Below are positions 24,467-31,211 of a stretch of DNA of 34,802 nucleotides, in pieces (positions within the stretch are counted from its first letter, which is position 1; the number at the start of each line of letters is the position of its first letter). The translations under genes and the position numbers were made by a program. Origin of the DNA: Clostridium sp. AF27-2AA (GTDB lineage: Bacteria; Bacillota; Clostridia; Lachnospirales; Lachnospiraceae). Where the stretch lies: the NCBI RefSeq assembly GCF_003478505.1, contig NZ_QUFI01000029.1:1-34802 (forward strand), written 5' to 3'. The notes under the pieces were generated by a model, which was not told the origin of the DNA, did not search any database, and worked only from the letters and a program-made list of their open reading frames with translations.

Positions 24467-26266
24467 ATGGAAAATATCCATTTTCTCGTCATTTCTCCCT
24501 ACCGCGGCATGAACGAACTGGTTCGTGAAGTTCTTCTTTCTGAAACAAAGGTACAGGCTGACTGTTTTGTGGCAAACTTAAGTGAAGTGGATTCTATTCT
24601 GGACAAACTGAATCTGCTGAATTACGACGCAGTTATATCCCGCGGCGGTACCGCCAGCTACTTAAAAGAGCGCATTGCGCTGCCGGTCTACGACATCGGC
24701 CTCTGGGCACTCGATGCCCTGCGCGCCATACGGCTTGCCCAGAACTTCCAACAGCCCATAGCGATCATTGGCTACGAAAATATCACCAGCCATGCCCGTA
24801 TTTTATGTGAACTGCTCGATTACGATATCCCGATTTATACGATCTGGAGTGAAGAAGATGCCGTATCCAATATGAAACGGCTCAAAGAAATGGGAATTTC
24901 GGTAGTTGTCTGTGATGTGATCGCGCATAATCTGGCTCTCTCCATGGGAATTACGCCGGTCCTTGTCACCAGTGGTTACGAATCTGTCCAGAACACATTC
25001 CAGCAGGCTATCTCCCTGACCCGCTCTTCCCTGCAAAGCCGCAGGGAACTGACCCAGCTGACCATGGCATTTCAAAACAGCCCTGTCGCATGCACCATTT
25101 TTGACCAGTATGGAAAAAGTATCTTGTCAAGCCTCTCAGAATATGAAAAAAAACTGATTCTTCCATTTTTGCAGGAACATTTTGAAGAATTGTGGAAAGA
25201 AGGGGATACTTCTTTAGAACGTACCATCAAGGGGCATAGGCTGCGCCTTACCATGAAAAAATCCACCATGCGGAACAGCACCTGCCTTTATGTGTATTCC
25301 ATGCTAAAAGAAAAACAGGAAATCAGGAAAATAGACGCGATCACAGAAAAAATAGCCGGCAGCAATGTCATGCCCGATTTTTCTTATTTCAACAGCACAC
25401 ACGGCCTGTCAACCACACGGGATCTGATCCAAAAATACAGCCTCGTTTCCACCCCAGTACTGATTTCCGGCGAAAAAGGGACCGGAAAAGACCTGGCTGC
25501 CTACAATATTTACTGTAAGAGCAGCTACCGGAACACCATTTTTTACCAGATTGACTGTGCCTATGCCACAGAGCGGAACTGGACCTATCTGCTTTCCCAT
25601 CATGATTCCCCGCTGGCACATAACGGGCACAGCATTTACTTTAAGCAGATGGAAACGATCCCGCCCCAGATTTTCAGCCAGCTTCTTTCCTACATTGCGG
25701 ATACCCGTCTGGCTGCCCGGAACCGGCTGTATTTTTCCTTTTCCACGAACAATGAAGAATATGATTCCAAACCCATCATTACCGGAATCACCAAACTGTT
25801 TTCCTGTCTGTCCCTTCACCTTCCTCCTTTAAGAGAACGGCCGGATGATATTCCCTACCTGACTACACTCTATCTCAACCGGCTGAACGCAGATCTCGGA
25901 AAACCGATCATCGGATTTGACACTAAAGCCAGCCTAGCGCTAAAACAGTTTCCGTGGGAAGGTAATCTGCACCAGCTGCAGCGTATTATCTATGAGCTGA
26001 TGCTGATTACCTCAACTCCGTATATTTCTTACGAAAATACGATGCGGCTCCTGCATCAGGAAACAGCTCTCTGGGTGGCTCCCGAACAATCCGGGTATCA
26101 GTTTGACTTAAATCAGACCCTGGATGACATCACCTATGATGTCGTACGCATGGTCCTGAAAGAAGAAAATAACAACCAGAGCCGGACTGCGCAGCGTCTT
26201 GGGATCGGGCGCAGTACATTATGGCGGATTTTAAAATCACATGCGGAACCGAATCTGCATGAATAA
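24467..26266 (+). CDS. PrpR-like regulator with degenerate AAA+ domain
   Basis: A 599-residue regulator. Residues 1 to about 185 form a PrpR N-terminal ligand domain (VISRGGTASYLKERIALPVY, IAIIGYENITSHARIL, ISVVVCDVIAHNLA). About 200-310 look PAS-like. An AAA+ domain follows, with Walker A GEKGTGKD at 335-342 and a conserved LHLPPLRERPDDIPYL. A Fis-type helix-turn-helix (NQSRTAQRLGIGRSTLWRIL) ends it. The stretch between Walker A and the Walker B position (GHSIYFKQME, about 387) is only some 50 residues and has no GAFTGA; the Walker B acidic residues are also gone. So it should not drive sigma-54 transcription, and probably acts on sigma-A promoters, as TyrR does. The ATG at 24467 follows AGGAGG. 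It is divergent from the acid-sugar operon, its likely target. Confidence 0.88.
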   Translation: MENIHFLVISPYRGMNELVREVLLSETKVQADCFVANLSEVDSILDKLNLLNYDAVISRGGTASYLKERIALPVYDIGLWALDALRAIRLAQNFQQPIAIIGYENITSHARILCELLDYDIPIYTIWSEEDAVSNMKRLKEMGISVVVCDVIAHNLALSMGITPVLVTSGYESVQNTFQQAISLTRSSLQSRRELTQLTMAFQNSPVACTIFDQYGKSILSSLSEYEKKLILPFLQEHFEELWKEGDTSLERTIKGHRLRLTMKKSTMRNSTCLYVYSMLKEKQEIRKIDAITEKIAGSNVMPDFSYFNSTHGLSTTRDLIQKYSLVSTPVLISGEKGTGKDLAAYNIYCKSSYRNTIFYQIDCAYATERNWTYLLSHHDSPLAHNGHSIYFKQMETIPPQIFSQLLSYIADTRLAARNRLYFSFSTNNEEYDSKPIITGITKLFSCLSLHLPPLRERPDDIPYLTTLYLNRLNADLGKPIIGFDTKASLALKQFPWEGNLHQLQRIIYELMLITSTPYISYENTMRLLHQETALWVAPEQSGYQFDLNQTLDDITYDVVRMVLKEENNNQSRTAQRLGIGRSTLWRILKSHAEPNLHE

Positions 26267-26318
26267 AAAATACTGGATATTTCCGAGCAAACTTTCCCGG
26301 AAATATCCAGTATTTTTT
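26265..26318. terminator. Strong bidirectional terminator
   Basis: A perfect 21-bp stem, reading AAAAAATACTGGATATTTCC then G (26265-26285), pairs with 26298-26318 across a 12-base loop. It overlaps the stop codons of the converging PrpR-like and PHP genes, and separates the acid-sugar region from the hydrogenase island. Confidence 0.95.
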
Positions 26319-27039
26319 ATTCTCCCCTCAGATACGCAATCACCGCCGCCGCGCTTTTCTCCCGCACCTTCATCTTCCACTCCGGCTCATGGATATGTTC
26401 CAGATAATGCGCGTCGGAATCGCAGATGATGCGGCACTGCCCCAGATAGGGATTGCTCTTTTTTAATTCCTCAAGCGCTGCCATATCGTGCAGCTCTGCT
26501 GTCCGGAACTGGCTCTCCGGCGGCACAAAGCCCAGGTTGGAGATCAGGCTGTTGGCATTTTTGTCGATGTGGGCCGGGATCATGACGCCTCCGTACTGCC
26601 CGGCCACAATATCCCACAGTTCATCAAAAGAAAGTTCCGTACTGTTAATGAGCAAATTCGGCTCGGTGCCGATGCAGATATCTTCCTCGTTCATGATCTG
26701 CTGCTTTCCGAATATCTCCTCCCGATTCGGAAACTTCATGAGTTTCTCATAAACAAACCGGTCAAATTCCATTGCCGCGGAAAGCTCTGAAAACAGGCAG
26801 ACCGCATGTACTTCTTCCGCGGTAGTCAGCTCCATGCCCGGTATGGCAAGCACACCATACTGCTCTGCCAGCTTCAGAACTGCAGGGCAGTTGCGGCAGG
26901 AGTTGTGGTCCGTCACCGCGATTACATCCAGGCCTTTGATGGCCGCCATCCCCACAATGTTGCCCGGGGTCATGTCGTCATCCCCACAGGGGGACAAGCA
27001 GGAGTGAATATGCAGATCATAACTTAATTCACGCTCCAT
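26317..27039 (-). CDS. PHP-domain phosphoesterase
   Basis: A 240-residue metal-dependent phosphoesterase of the PHP superfamily. The metal ligands are visible in order: DLHIHSCLSPCG (HxH), VIAVTDHNSC, IPGMELTTAEEVHAVC, IPAHIDK and ICDSDAHYLEH. Relatives include the RNase AM/YciV and polymerase PHP domains; the substrate here is unknown. I start it at ATG 27039, preceded by GGGAGAAGG and overlapping the upstream DRTGG gene by 11 bp; the frame is open for 50 codons further upstream, but that stretch is Arg-rich shadow of the neighbour. It is the last gene of the sensory arm of the hydrogenase island, suggesting a nucleotide or signal hydrolase. Confidence 0.88.
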   Translation of the reverse strand: MERELSYDLHIHSCLSPCGDDDMTPGNIVGMAAIKGLDVIAVTDHNSCRNCPAVLKLAEQYGVLAIPGMELTTAEEVHAVCLFSELSAAMEFDRFVYEKLMKFPNREEIFGKQQIMNEEDICIGTEPNLLINSTELSFDELWDIVAGQYGGVMIPAHIDKNANSLISNLGFVPPESQFRTAELHDMAALEELKKSNPYLGQCRIICDSDAHYLEHIHEPEWKMKVREKSAAAVIAYLRGE

Positions 27040-27379
27040 GCCCTTCTCCCTGCATCTGCTGCCACACCCACAGCGCTGCCTCAAACACCGGCTCCTCCGT
27101 AGCCAGCACCATGATATCCTGCTGCTCTGCCTTTTTCCTGGCAGTCTCATCCAGCGCTGCGCCCTCTGCCAGAATGATGCAGGCCGCATCCGCCAGTGTA
27201 GCCACCGCCAGCGTATTCATATTTCCCATCACGGTAACCCAGGCGCAGCCCGCCGGAGCTTTTCCCATGGCCACGCTTAATAGATCACAGCAAAACGGAG
27301 TTGTGATTTCCCGTTCCGGGTCATCCCCCGCATGGATTACCTGAAATTTCCCACTGTCCAGAAGTTCTTTTACTTTCAC
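27029..27379 (-). CDS. DRTGG-domain protein (first copy)
   Basis: A 116-residue protein of the DRTGG fold, the domain also found in phosphotransacetylase N-termini and HPr kinases, here standing alone. Two alternating strand-helix units are visible (AWVTVMGNMNTLAVATLADA, CIILAEGAALDE, IMVLATEEPVFEAALWV). It starts with GTG at 27379, overlapping the stop of the sensory hydrogenase gene by four bases, with AGGAGG six bases upstream. Such proteins recur next to hydABC in Clostridia without a known role. Together with its homologue at 29132-29479 it brackets the sensory hydrogenase and RsbW-like genes. A ligand-binding or partner-switch role is inference. Confidence 0.82.
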   Translation of the reverse strand: MKVKELLDSGKFQVIHAGDDPEREITTPFCCDLLSVAMGKAPAGCAWVTVMGNMNTLAVATLADAACIILAEGAALDETARKKAEQQDIMVLATEEPVFEAALWVWQQMQGEGHGA

Positions 27380-28665
27380 GTTTGCCCTCCTTTTTCCTGT
27401 TCCATCAGCTGCCGGATCCGTTCTTTCATAATATAAACGCAGTCCTCTTCCTTCGCCGCTCCCCGGGCAATGTCCTCTGCCAGTGCCTTGCAGGACGGCG
27501 CGCCGCAGGCTCCGCAGTCCAGTCCCGGAAGCTGCTTGCTTAAGACTTCAATCCGGCTTAAGCGCGCAAAGCTCTCCATCATGGTCTCGCCCAGGTTATA
27601 AACCGGCTCATACTCCACGCCCTGGGTCCACGTCATCAGTTCTTCCGCTTTTTCTTCTGTCTCCGCATCCATGTGACTTCTCGCGACCGGCATATATTTG
27701 CGCAGATGCTTTAGCTTTACTTCTGCCACATAGGGATTTTCCACCGTCAGCACACCGCCCACACAGCCGCCGCTGCAGGCATCCAGCTCCACAAATTTCA
27801 GATTGGTAAACTTCTGATCCTCCATATCCTCCAGGACCCGGATCACATTCTCAATGCCGTCTGCCGCAAGATAGCTCTCTGTGAAAAGTCCGCCTGCCTC
27901 GCCGCCGCTGTGGCCCCAGCTGATGCCGATCTTCCCGGAAATGCTAATGTTCTCCGGATCTTCATCCACCTGCCTCATATATTTTAACAGCTGCGGATAC
28001 ACATCCTTAATGGCAAGCACACAGTCAATTTCACTTTTTTCTATTCCAATCGGTGACCTTGCGTAGGTCACCTTGGACGGACACGGCGAGATAAAACAGA
28101 TGCCGATATCCTCTCTGGGAAGTCCGGTCTTTTCCATAGCCCGTTTCACCGCCAGGCCCGCTGCCACCTCCACCGGCGGATTTAAGGGGAGCAGATGCGG
28201 GATTAGATTCGGAAAACGCACCCGGATCAGCCGTACCACGCTTGGACATGCCGTGCTGATCAGCGGAAGCTGCTCCTCATGCTCCGTCAGATACGCGCGA
28301 GTGGCCTCGCTGACCAGTTCTGCCGCTGCGCTCACCTCAAACACATCGTCAAAGCCCATAAGCAAAAGGGCGTGAAGCACGACGTTAATATCATCCAAAT
28401 TGTTAAACTGGCTGTATAAAGAAGGGGCCGGAAGGGCCACCTTATATCGGAAACGTTCCATCTCCTCAAGCCGATCATAGACTGCATGTTTTGCGTGATG
28501 GGGGCATACCCGGATACACTCGCCGCAGTCAATGCAGAATTTTTTGTTGATCCGGGCTTTGCCATCCTGCACACGGATTGCCTGGGTGGGACAGCGCTTG
28601 AGGCAGTTGATGCAGCCCTTGCACAGTTCCTCATCCAGACGTACGGAATGGTAAAACTTGTCCAT
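27376..28665 (-). CDS. Sensory-type [FeFe]-hydrogenase homologue
   Basis: A 429-residue iron-sulfur protein. It has two [4Fe-4S] ferredoxin clusters (Cys15/18/21/25 and 44/47/50/54), then an H-cluster domain with altered motifs: LISTACPSVV (Cys140 in place of TSCCPxW), SPCPSKVTY (Cys195; the Glu of MPCxxKxxE is lost) and ELDACSGGCVGG (Cys297/301). A C-terminal four-cysteine domain follows (CGACGAPSC, then Cys409), as in PF04060-type Fe-S domains. This layout matches the putative sensory hydrogenases (group C/D, HydS) rather than a catalytic HydA. I prefer ATG 28665 after GGAGGTG; an open frame continues 15 codons upstream. It probably senses H2 or redox state and signals through the neighbouring ATPases. 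Confidence 0.85.
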   Translation of the reverse strand: MDKFYHSVRLDEELCKGCINCLKRCPTQAIRVQDGKARINKKFCIDCGECIRVCPHHAKHAVYDRLEEMERFRYKVALPAPSLYSQFNNLDDINVVLHALLLMGFDDVFEVSAAAELVSEATRAYLTEHEEQLPLISTACPSVVRLIRVRFPNLIPHLLPLNPPVEVAAGLAVKRAMEKTGLPREDIGICFISPCPSKVTYARSPIGIEKSEIDCVLAIKDVYPQLLKYMRQVDEDPENISISGKIGISWGHSGGEAGGLFTESYLAADGIENVIRVLEDMEDQKFTNLKFVELDACSGGCVGGVLTVENPYVAEVKLKHLRKYMPVARSHMDAETEEKAEELMTWTQGVEYEPVYNLGETMMESFARLSRIEVLSKQLPGLDCGACGAPSCKALAEDIARGAAKEEDCVYIMKERIRQLMEQEKGGQT

Positions 28666-28706
28666 GCCGCCTTTCACCTCCAAATGTCTTTTCGCTGTCA
28701 AAATTC

Positions 28707-29132
28707 TCACATAAGCTTCACTTCCATGGTGATTTTTGTTCCAACACCAAGCTCTGTCTCTATCTTCATGTCATCGGTATATTTCTTCATATTCGGCAGT
28801 CCCATTCCGGCGCCAAAGCCGAGGTTTCTCACCTCATCCGGCGCTGTGGAATAGCCGTCCTGCATGGCAAGCTCAATATCCGGAATGCCGGGTCCTATAT
28901 CGTCCAGGACCATCCGCACCTTTTCCGGTGTGATCTCCACCGTGATCTCTCCGCCTTTCGCATGGATCACCATATTAATCTCGCCCTCATACATGGCAAT
29001 GGCCACCTTGCGTACAGCCTCCGGGCTGATGCCAAGCTGCTTTAACTTTCCCTTCACGTCGCTGCTGGCTTCCCCTGCCCGGGTAAAATCATCGGCTGAA
29101 ACATGATACTGTAATACGATCGCGTTTTCCAT
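28707..29132 (-). CDS. RsbW-like anti-sigma-type ATPase
   Basis: A 141-residue single-domain GHKL ATPase without dimerisation or phospho-acceptor regions. The N box is YEGEINMVIHAKGG, the G1 box LDDIGPGIPD, and the G2 box GFGAGMGLPNMKKY. It resembles the serine/threonine kinase/anti-sigma factors RsbW and SpoIIAB, though no sigma factor or STAS antagonist lies in the window. Its start (ATG 29132) overlaps the stop of the DRTGG gene upstream (TGATG), indicating translational coupling, and it precedes the sensory hydrogenase by 41 bp. A kinase or partner-switch acting with the DRTGG proteins and HydS is plausible but unproved. Confidence 0.86.
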   Translation of the reverse strand: MENAIVLQYHVSADDFTRAGEASSDVKGKLKQLGISPEAVRKVAIAMYEGEINMVIHAKGGEITVEITPEKVRMVLDDIGPGIPDIELAMQDGYSTAPDEVRNLGFGAGMGLPNMKKYTDDMKIETELGVGTKITMEVKLM

Positions 29133-29479
29133 CAGACTGCACCTCCGCCAAGTCCGGCCTTGTAAAGCATGCCGCAGGTAGAAAACATGCGGTGTCCTGT
29201 TTCCATGACAATCAATTCACGTTCTTTTGCCATGGCAAGGATGGTTTCATCCGGATGTTTTCTCCGCACAAAGATCACGCAGACAATGTCCAGCATCTCT
29301 GCAGTGCGGATGACCTGTGGATTACAAAGCCCGGTAATCAGAACCGAATGGTCCTTGGAAAAAGCCAGCACATCACTCATCATGTCGGATGCGCAGGCAC
29401 TTGTGATCTCTCGGTCCAGAAATTCTTCTCCCACAAGCACCCGGGCACCGAGGATCCTCTGAACATCTCTTGCTGTCAT
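29132..29479 (-). CDS. DRTGG-domain protein (second copy)
   Basis: A 115-residue stand-alone DRTGG protein, first gene of the minus-strand sensory arm. It opens MTARDVQRILGARVLVGEEF and has HSVLITGLCNPQVIRTAEML and VCVIFVRRKHPDETILAMA, the same strand-helix pattern as the copy at 27029-27379 but clearly diverged from it. I start at ATG 29479, nine bases after AGGGGG, rather than 12 codons upstream where no ribosome site is seen. The pair of copies probably arose by duplication long ago. The domain is known from phosphotransacetylase and HPr kinase; what it binds here is unknown. Confidence 0.83.
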   Translation of the reverse strand: MTARDVQRILGARVLVGEEFLDREITSACASDMMSDVLAFSKDHSVLITGLCNPQVIRTAEMLDIVCVIFVRRKHPDETILAMAKERELIVMETGHRMFSTCGMLYKAGLGGGAV

Positions 29480-29733
29480 AGGCAGATTCCCCCTGTCATA
29501 AAATAAATGAAGCATACTATTATATTGGTTGAGCCATTTGTATTGCTGTAAATTTTGTCATGTTTTTGACAAACCAAACAGTTTTATAGTGTAAGAATAC
29601 CATCGTTTCTGTTAATAATCAACAAAAACATTTATTGTGTTTTTAAATTAACGGATGAATTTTGTAGATTTTTTTTCATCATCATGTTAATATATTATAA
29701 ACATTTTACAATGTAATAAGGAGGAGGGTTTAC
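29480..29733. promoter_or_regulatory. Divergent control region of the hydrogenase island
   Basis: This 254-bp A/T-rich gap separates the sensory arm from hydC. It holds a perfect dyad TTTGTCA-N6-TGACAAA (29554-29573), a Rex-like TGTTAATAATCAACA (29610-29624, spacing one base off the usual form), AAAAACA/TGTTTTT (29624-29644), and ACATT/AATGT (29701-29714) just before the hydC ribosome site. A perfect TATAAT for the minus strand lies at 29519-29524, and TATATTATAA for the plus strand at 29691-29700; neither has a clear -35. No gene is seen in it. Confidence 0.6.
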
Positions 29734-30228
29734 ATGGCTTGTAAAAAAGAAGGTGTTCCTTTCAGCGGAACGCCAGAGCAGGAAGCTGCTTTAAAGAAAG
29801 TAATTACTGAGCTGAAAGACACCAAAGGCGCGCTCATGCCAATCATGCAGCAGGCTCAGGACATTTACGGCTACCTGCCGATTGAAGTCCAGACTATGAT
29901 TTCCAATGAAACCGGAATCCCGTTAGAGAAGATCTACGGCGTTTCCACATTCTATTCCCAGTTCGCACTGCAGCCCAAGGGCAAGTATCAGATTTCCGTA
30001 TGCCTCGGCACTGCCTGCTACGTAAAGGGCTCCGGCGCCATTTTTTCAAAACTGGAGGAGCTTCTTGGCATCACCAACGGAGAGTGCACTCCGGACGGGC
30101 GTTTTTCGCTGGATTCGTGCCGCTGTGTCGGTGCCTGCGGACTGGCTCCCGTCATGATGATCAACGACGAAGTTTACGGACGGCTCACCCCGGACGATAT
30201 TCCTGGCATCCTTGCCAAATACAATTAG
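29734..30228 (+). CDS. hydC: NAD-linked [FeFe] hydrogenase subunit HydC (NuoE-like)
   Basis: A 164-residue protein of the 24-kDa NuoE family with a helical N-terminus and a thioredoxin-like [2Fe-2S] domain. The cluster ligands are Cys90, Cys95, Cys131 and Cys135 (VCLGTACYVKG and SCRCVGACGLAP). The GIPLEKIYGVSTFYSQFAL stretch is typical. With HydB and HydA it forms the trimeric hydrogenase that oxidises NADH and reduced ferredoxin together to make H2, or runs in reverse. It is the first gene of the plus-strand arm, with AGGAGGAGG before its ATG. Family is certain; electron bifurcation is inferred from the complex type. Confidence 0.94.
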   Translation: MACKKEGVPFSGTPEQEAALKKVITELKDTKGALMPIMQQAQDIYGYLPIEVQTMISNETGIPLEKIYGVSTFYSQFALQPKGKYQISVCLGTACYVKGSGAIFSKLEELLGITNGECTPDGRFSLDSCRCVGACGLAPVMMINDEVYGRLTPDDIPGILAKYN

Positions 30229-30231
30229 CCT

Positions 30232-30789
30232 ATGATGCCGGAAATTTCTTTGAATATCCTTGACGTAGCGGAAAATTCCACCCGGGCCGGCGCATCCCTG
30301 GTACAGATTACCGTAGATGTACAGCCGGATCTGGACAGGCTTACCGTCATCATTGCGGATGACGGCTGCGGCATGACAAAAGAACAGGTCGAACGGGTCA
30401 CCGACCCATTCTATACCAGCCGCACCACCCGGAAAGTCGGCCTTGGCGTTCCGTTTTTCAAGCTGGCCGCCGAGAGCACCGGAGGAAGCTTCTCCATCGA
30501 ATCAGAGCCTGGAAAAGGGACCACGGTCACTGCGGTCTTTACCTTAAATCACATTGACCGGATGCCCCTCGGCGATATGACTGCCACCATTCAGACCCTG
30601 ATCCAGGGCCATCCGGACACTGATTTTCTCTACGTTTACCGCTGCGGTGAAAAAGAATTTTCCCTGGACACCCGCGAGATGCGCGCTATCCTGGGAGATG
30701 TTTCCCTTACCACACCCGAAATTTCCAGCTACATCAAAGACTATCTGACTGAAAACAAACTCGAAACCGACGGCGGAACTGTATACTAA
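30232..30789 (+). CDS. Stand-alone GHKL ATPase (histidine-kinase-like)
   Basis: A 185-residue protein with a histidine-kinase-type ATP-binding domain (about 1-105) and an 80-residue C-terminal tail of no known family. The N box is LNILDVAENSTRAGAS, the G1 box IADDGCGM, the F box DPFYTSRTT, and the G2 box VGLGVPFFK. There is no dimerisation helix or phospho-acceptor His, so it is not a complete sensor kinase. It starts three bases after hydC with no clear ribosome site, implying translational coupling, and lies inside the catalytic hydrogenase operon. The gene is commonly found in this position in Clostridia; the job is unknown. It is only distantly similar to the RsbW-like ATPase of the sensory arm. 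Confidence 0.85.
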   Translation: MMPEISLNILDVAENSTRAGASLVQITVDVQPDLDRLTVIIADDGCGMTKEQVERVTDPFYTSRTTRKVGLGVPFFKLAAESTGGSFSIESEPGKGTTVTAVFTLNHIDRMPLGDMTATIQTLIQGHPDTDFLYVYRCGEKEFSLDTREMRAILGDVSLTTPEISSYIKDYLTENKLETDGGTVY

Positions 30790-30821
30790 AACCACCGTCA
30801 GAACAGGAGGACGAACCTATC

Positions 30822-31199
30822 ATGAAAAGTCTTGAAGAATTAAGAGCAATCCGCGAGAGAATGCAGAGTCAGGTCAGCATGCGTGCGGAAGACCACACCC
30901 ACACTCGCGTTGTGGTCGGCATGGCTACCTGCGGCATTGCCAGCGGTGCCAGACCAGTCTTAAACGCCCTTTCCAATCTGGTTCAGGAAAAGGGACTGAC
31001 CGATAAAATTTCCGTTACCCAGACCGGCTGTATCGGCCTTTGCCAGTACGAGCCCATCGTAGAGGTCATGGAACCGGGCAAACCGAAGATCACCTACATC
31101 AAAATGAATGCGGACAAAGCTGCCGAGGTGGTGGAGCGCCATCTCATCGGCGGACACATTGTCGAAGAATATACCTTAAATTCTGCAGATCTGAAATAA
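30822..31199 (+). CDS. Thioredoxin-like (2Fe-2S) ferredoxin protein
   Basis: A 125-residue protein homologous to the N-terminal ferredoxin domain of HydB next door: VVVGMATCGIASGARPVLNA and ISVTQTGCIGLCQYEPIVEV line up with VLVCGGTGCTSSGS and VSVVQTGCHGLCALGP. Only three cysteines are present (Cys37, Cys70, Cys74) where HydB and HydC use four, so the cluster, if made, must have another fourth ligand or be shared. An Arg/Glu-rich helix precedes the domain. The AGGAGG ribosome site is clear, and hydB follows after 12 bp. It probably carries electrons in, or helps assemble, the hydrogenase complex. Confidence 0.87.
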   Translation: MKSLEELRAIRERMQSQVSMRAEDHTHTRVVVGMATCGIASGARPVLNALSNLVQEKGLTDKISVTQTGCIGLCQYEPIVEVMEPGKPKITYIKMNADKAAEVVERHLIGGHIVEEYTLNSADLK

Positions 31200-31211
31200 G
31201 GAGGACAACAG

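Noticed and set aside
27040..27189. Longer N-terminus for the PHP protein
   Set aside because: The extra 50 residues are Arg- and Trp-rich shadow of the DRTGG gene, and a good ribosome site precedes ATG 27039.
29610..29624. Rex operator
   Set aside because: TGTTAATAATCAACA has a three-base spacer where the clostridial consensus has four, plus one mismatch; kept only as Rex-like.
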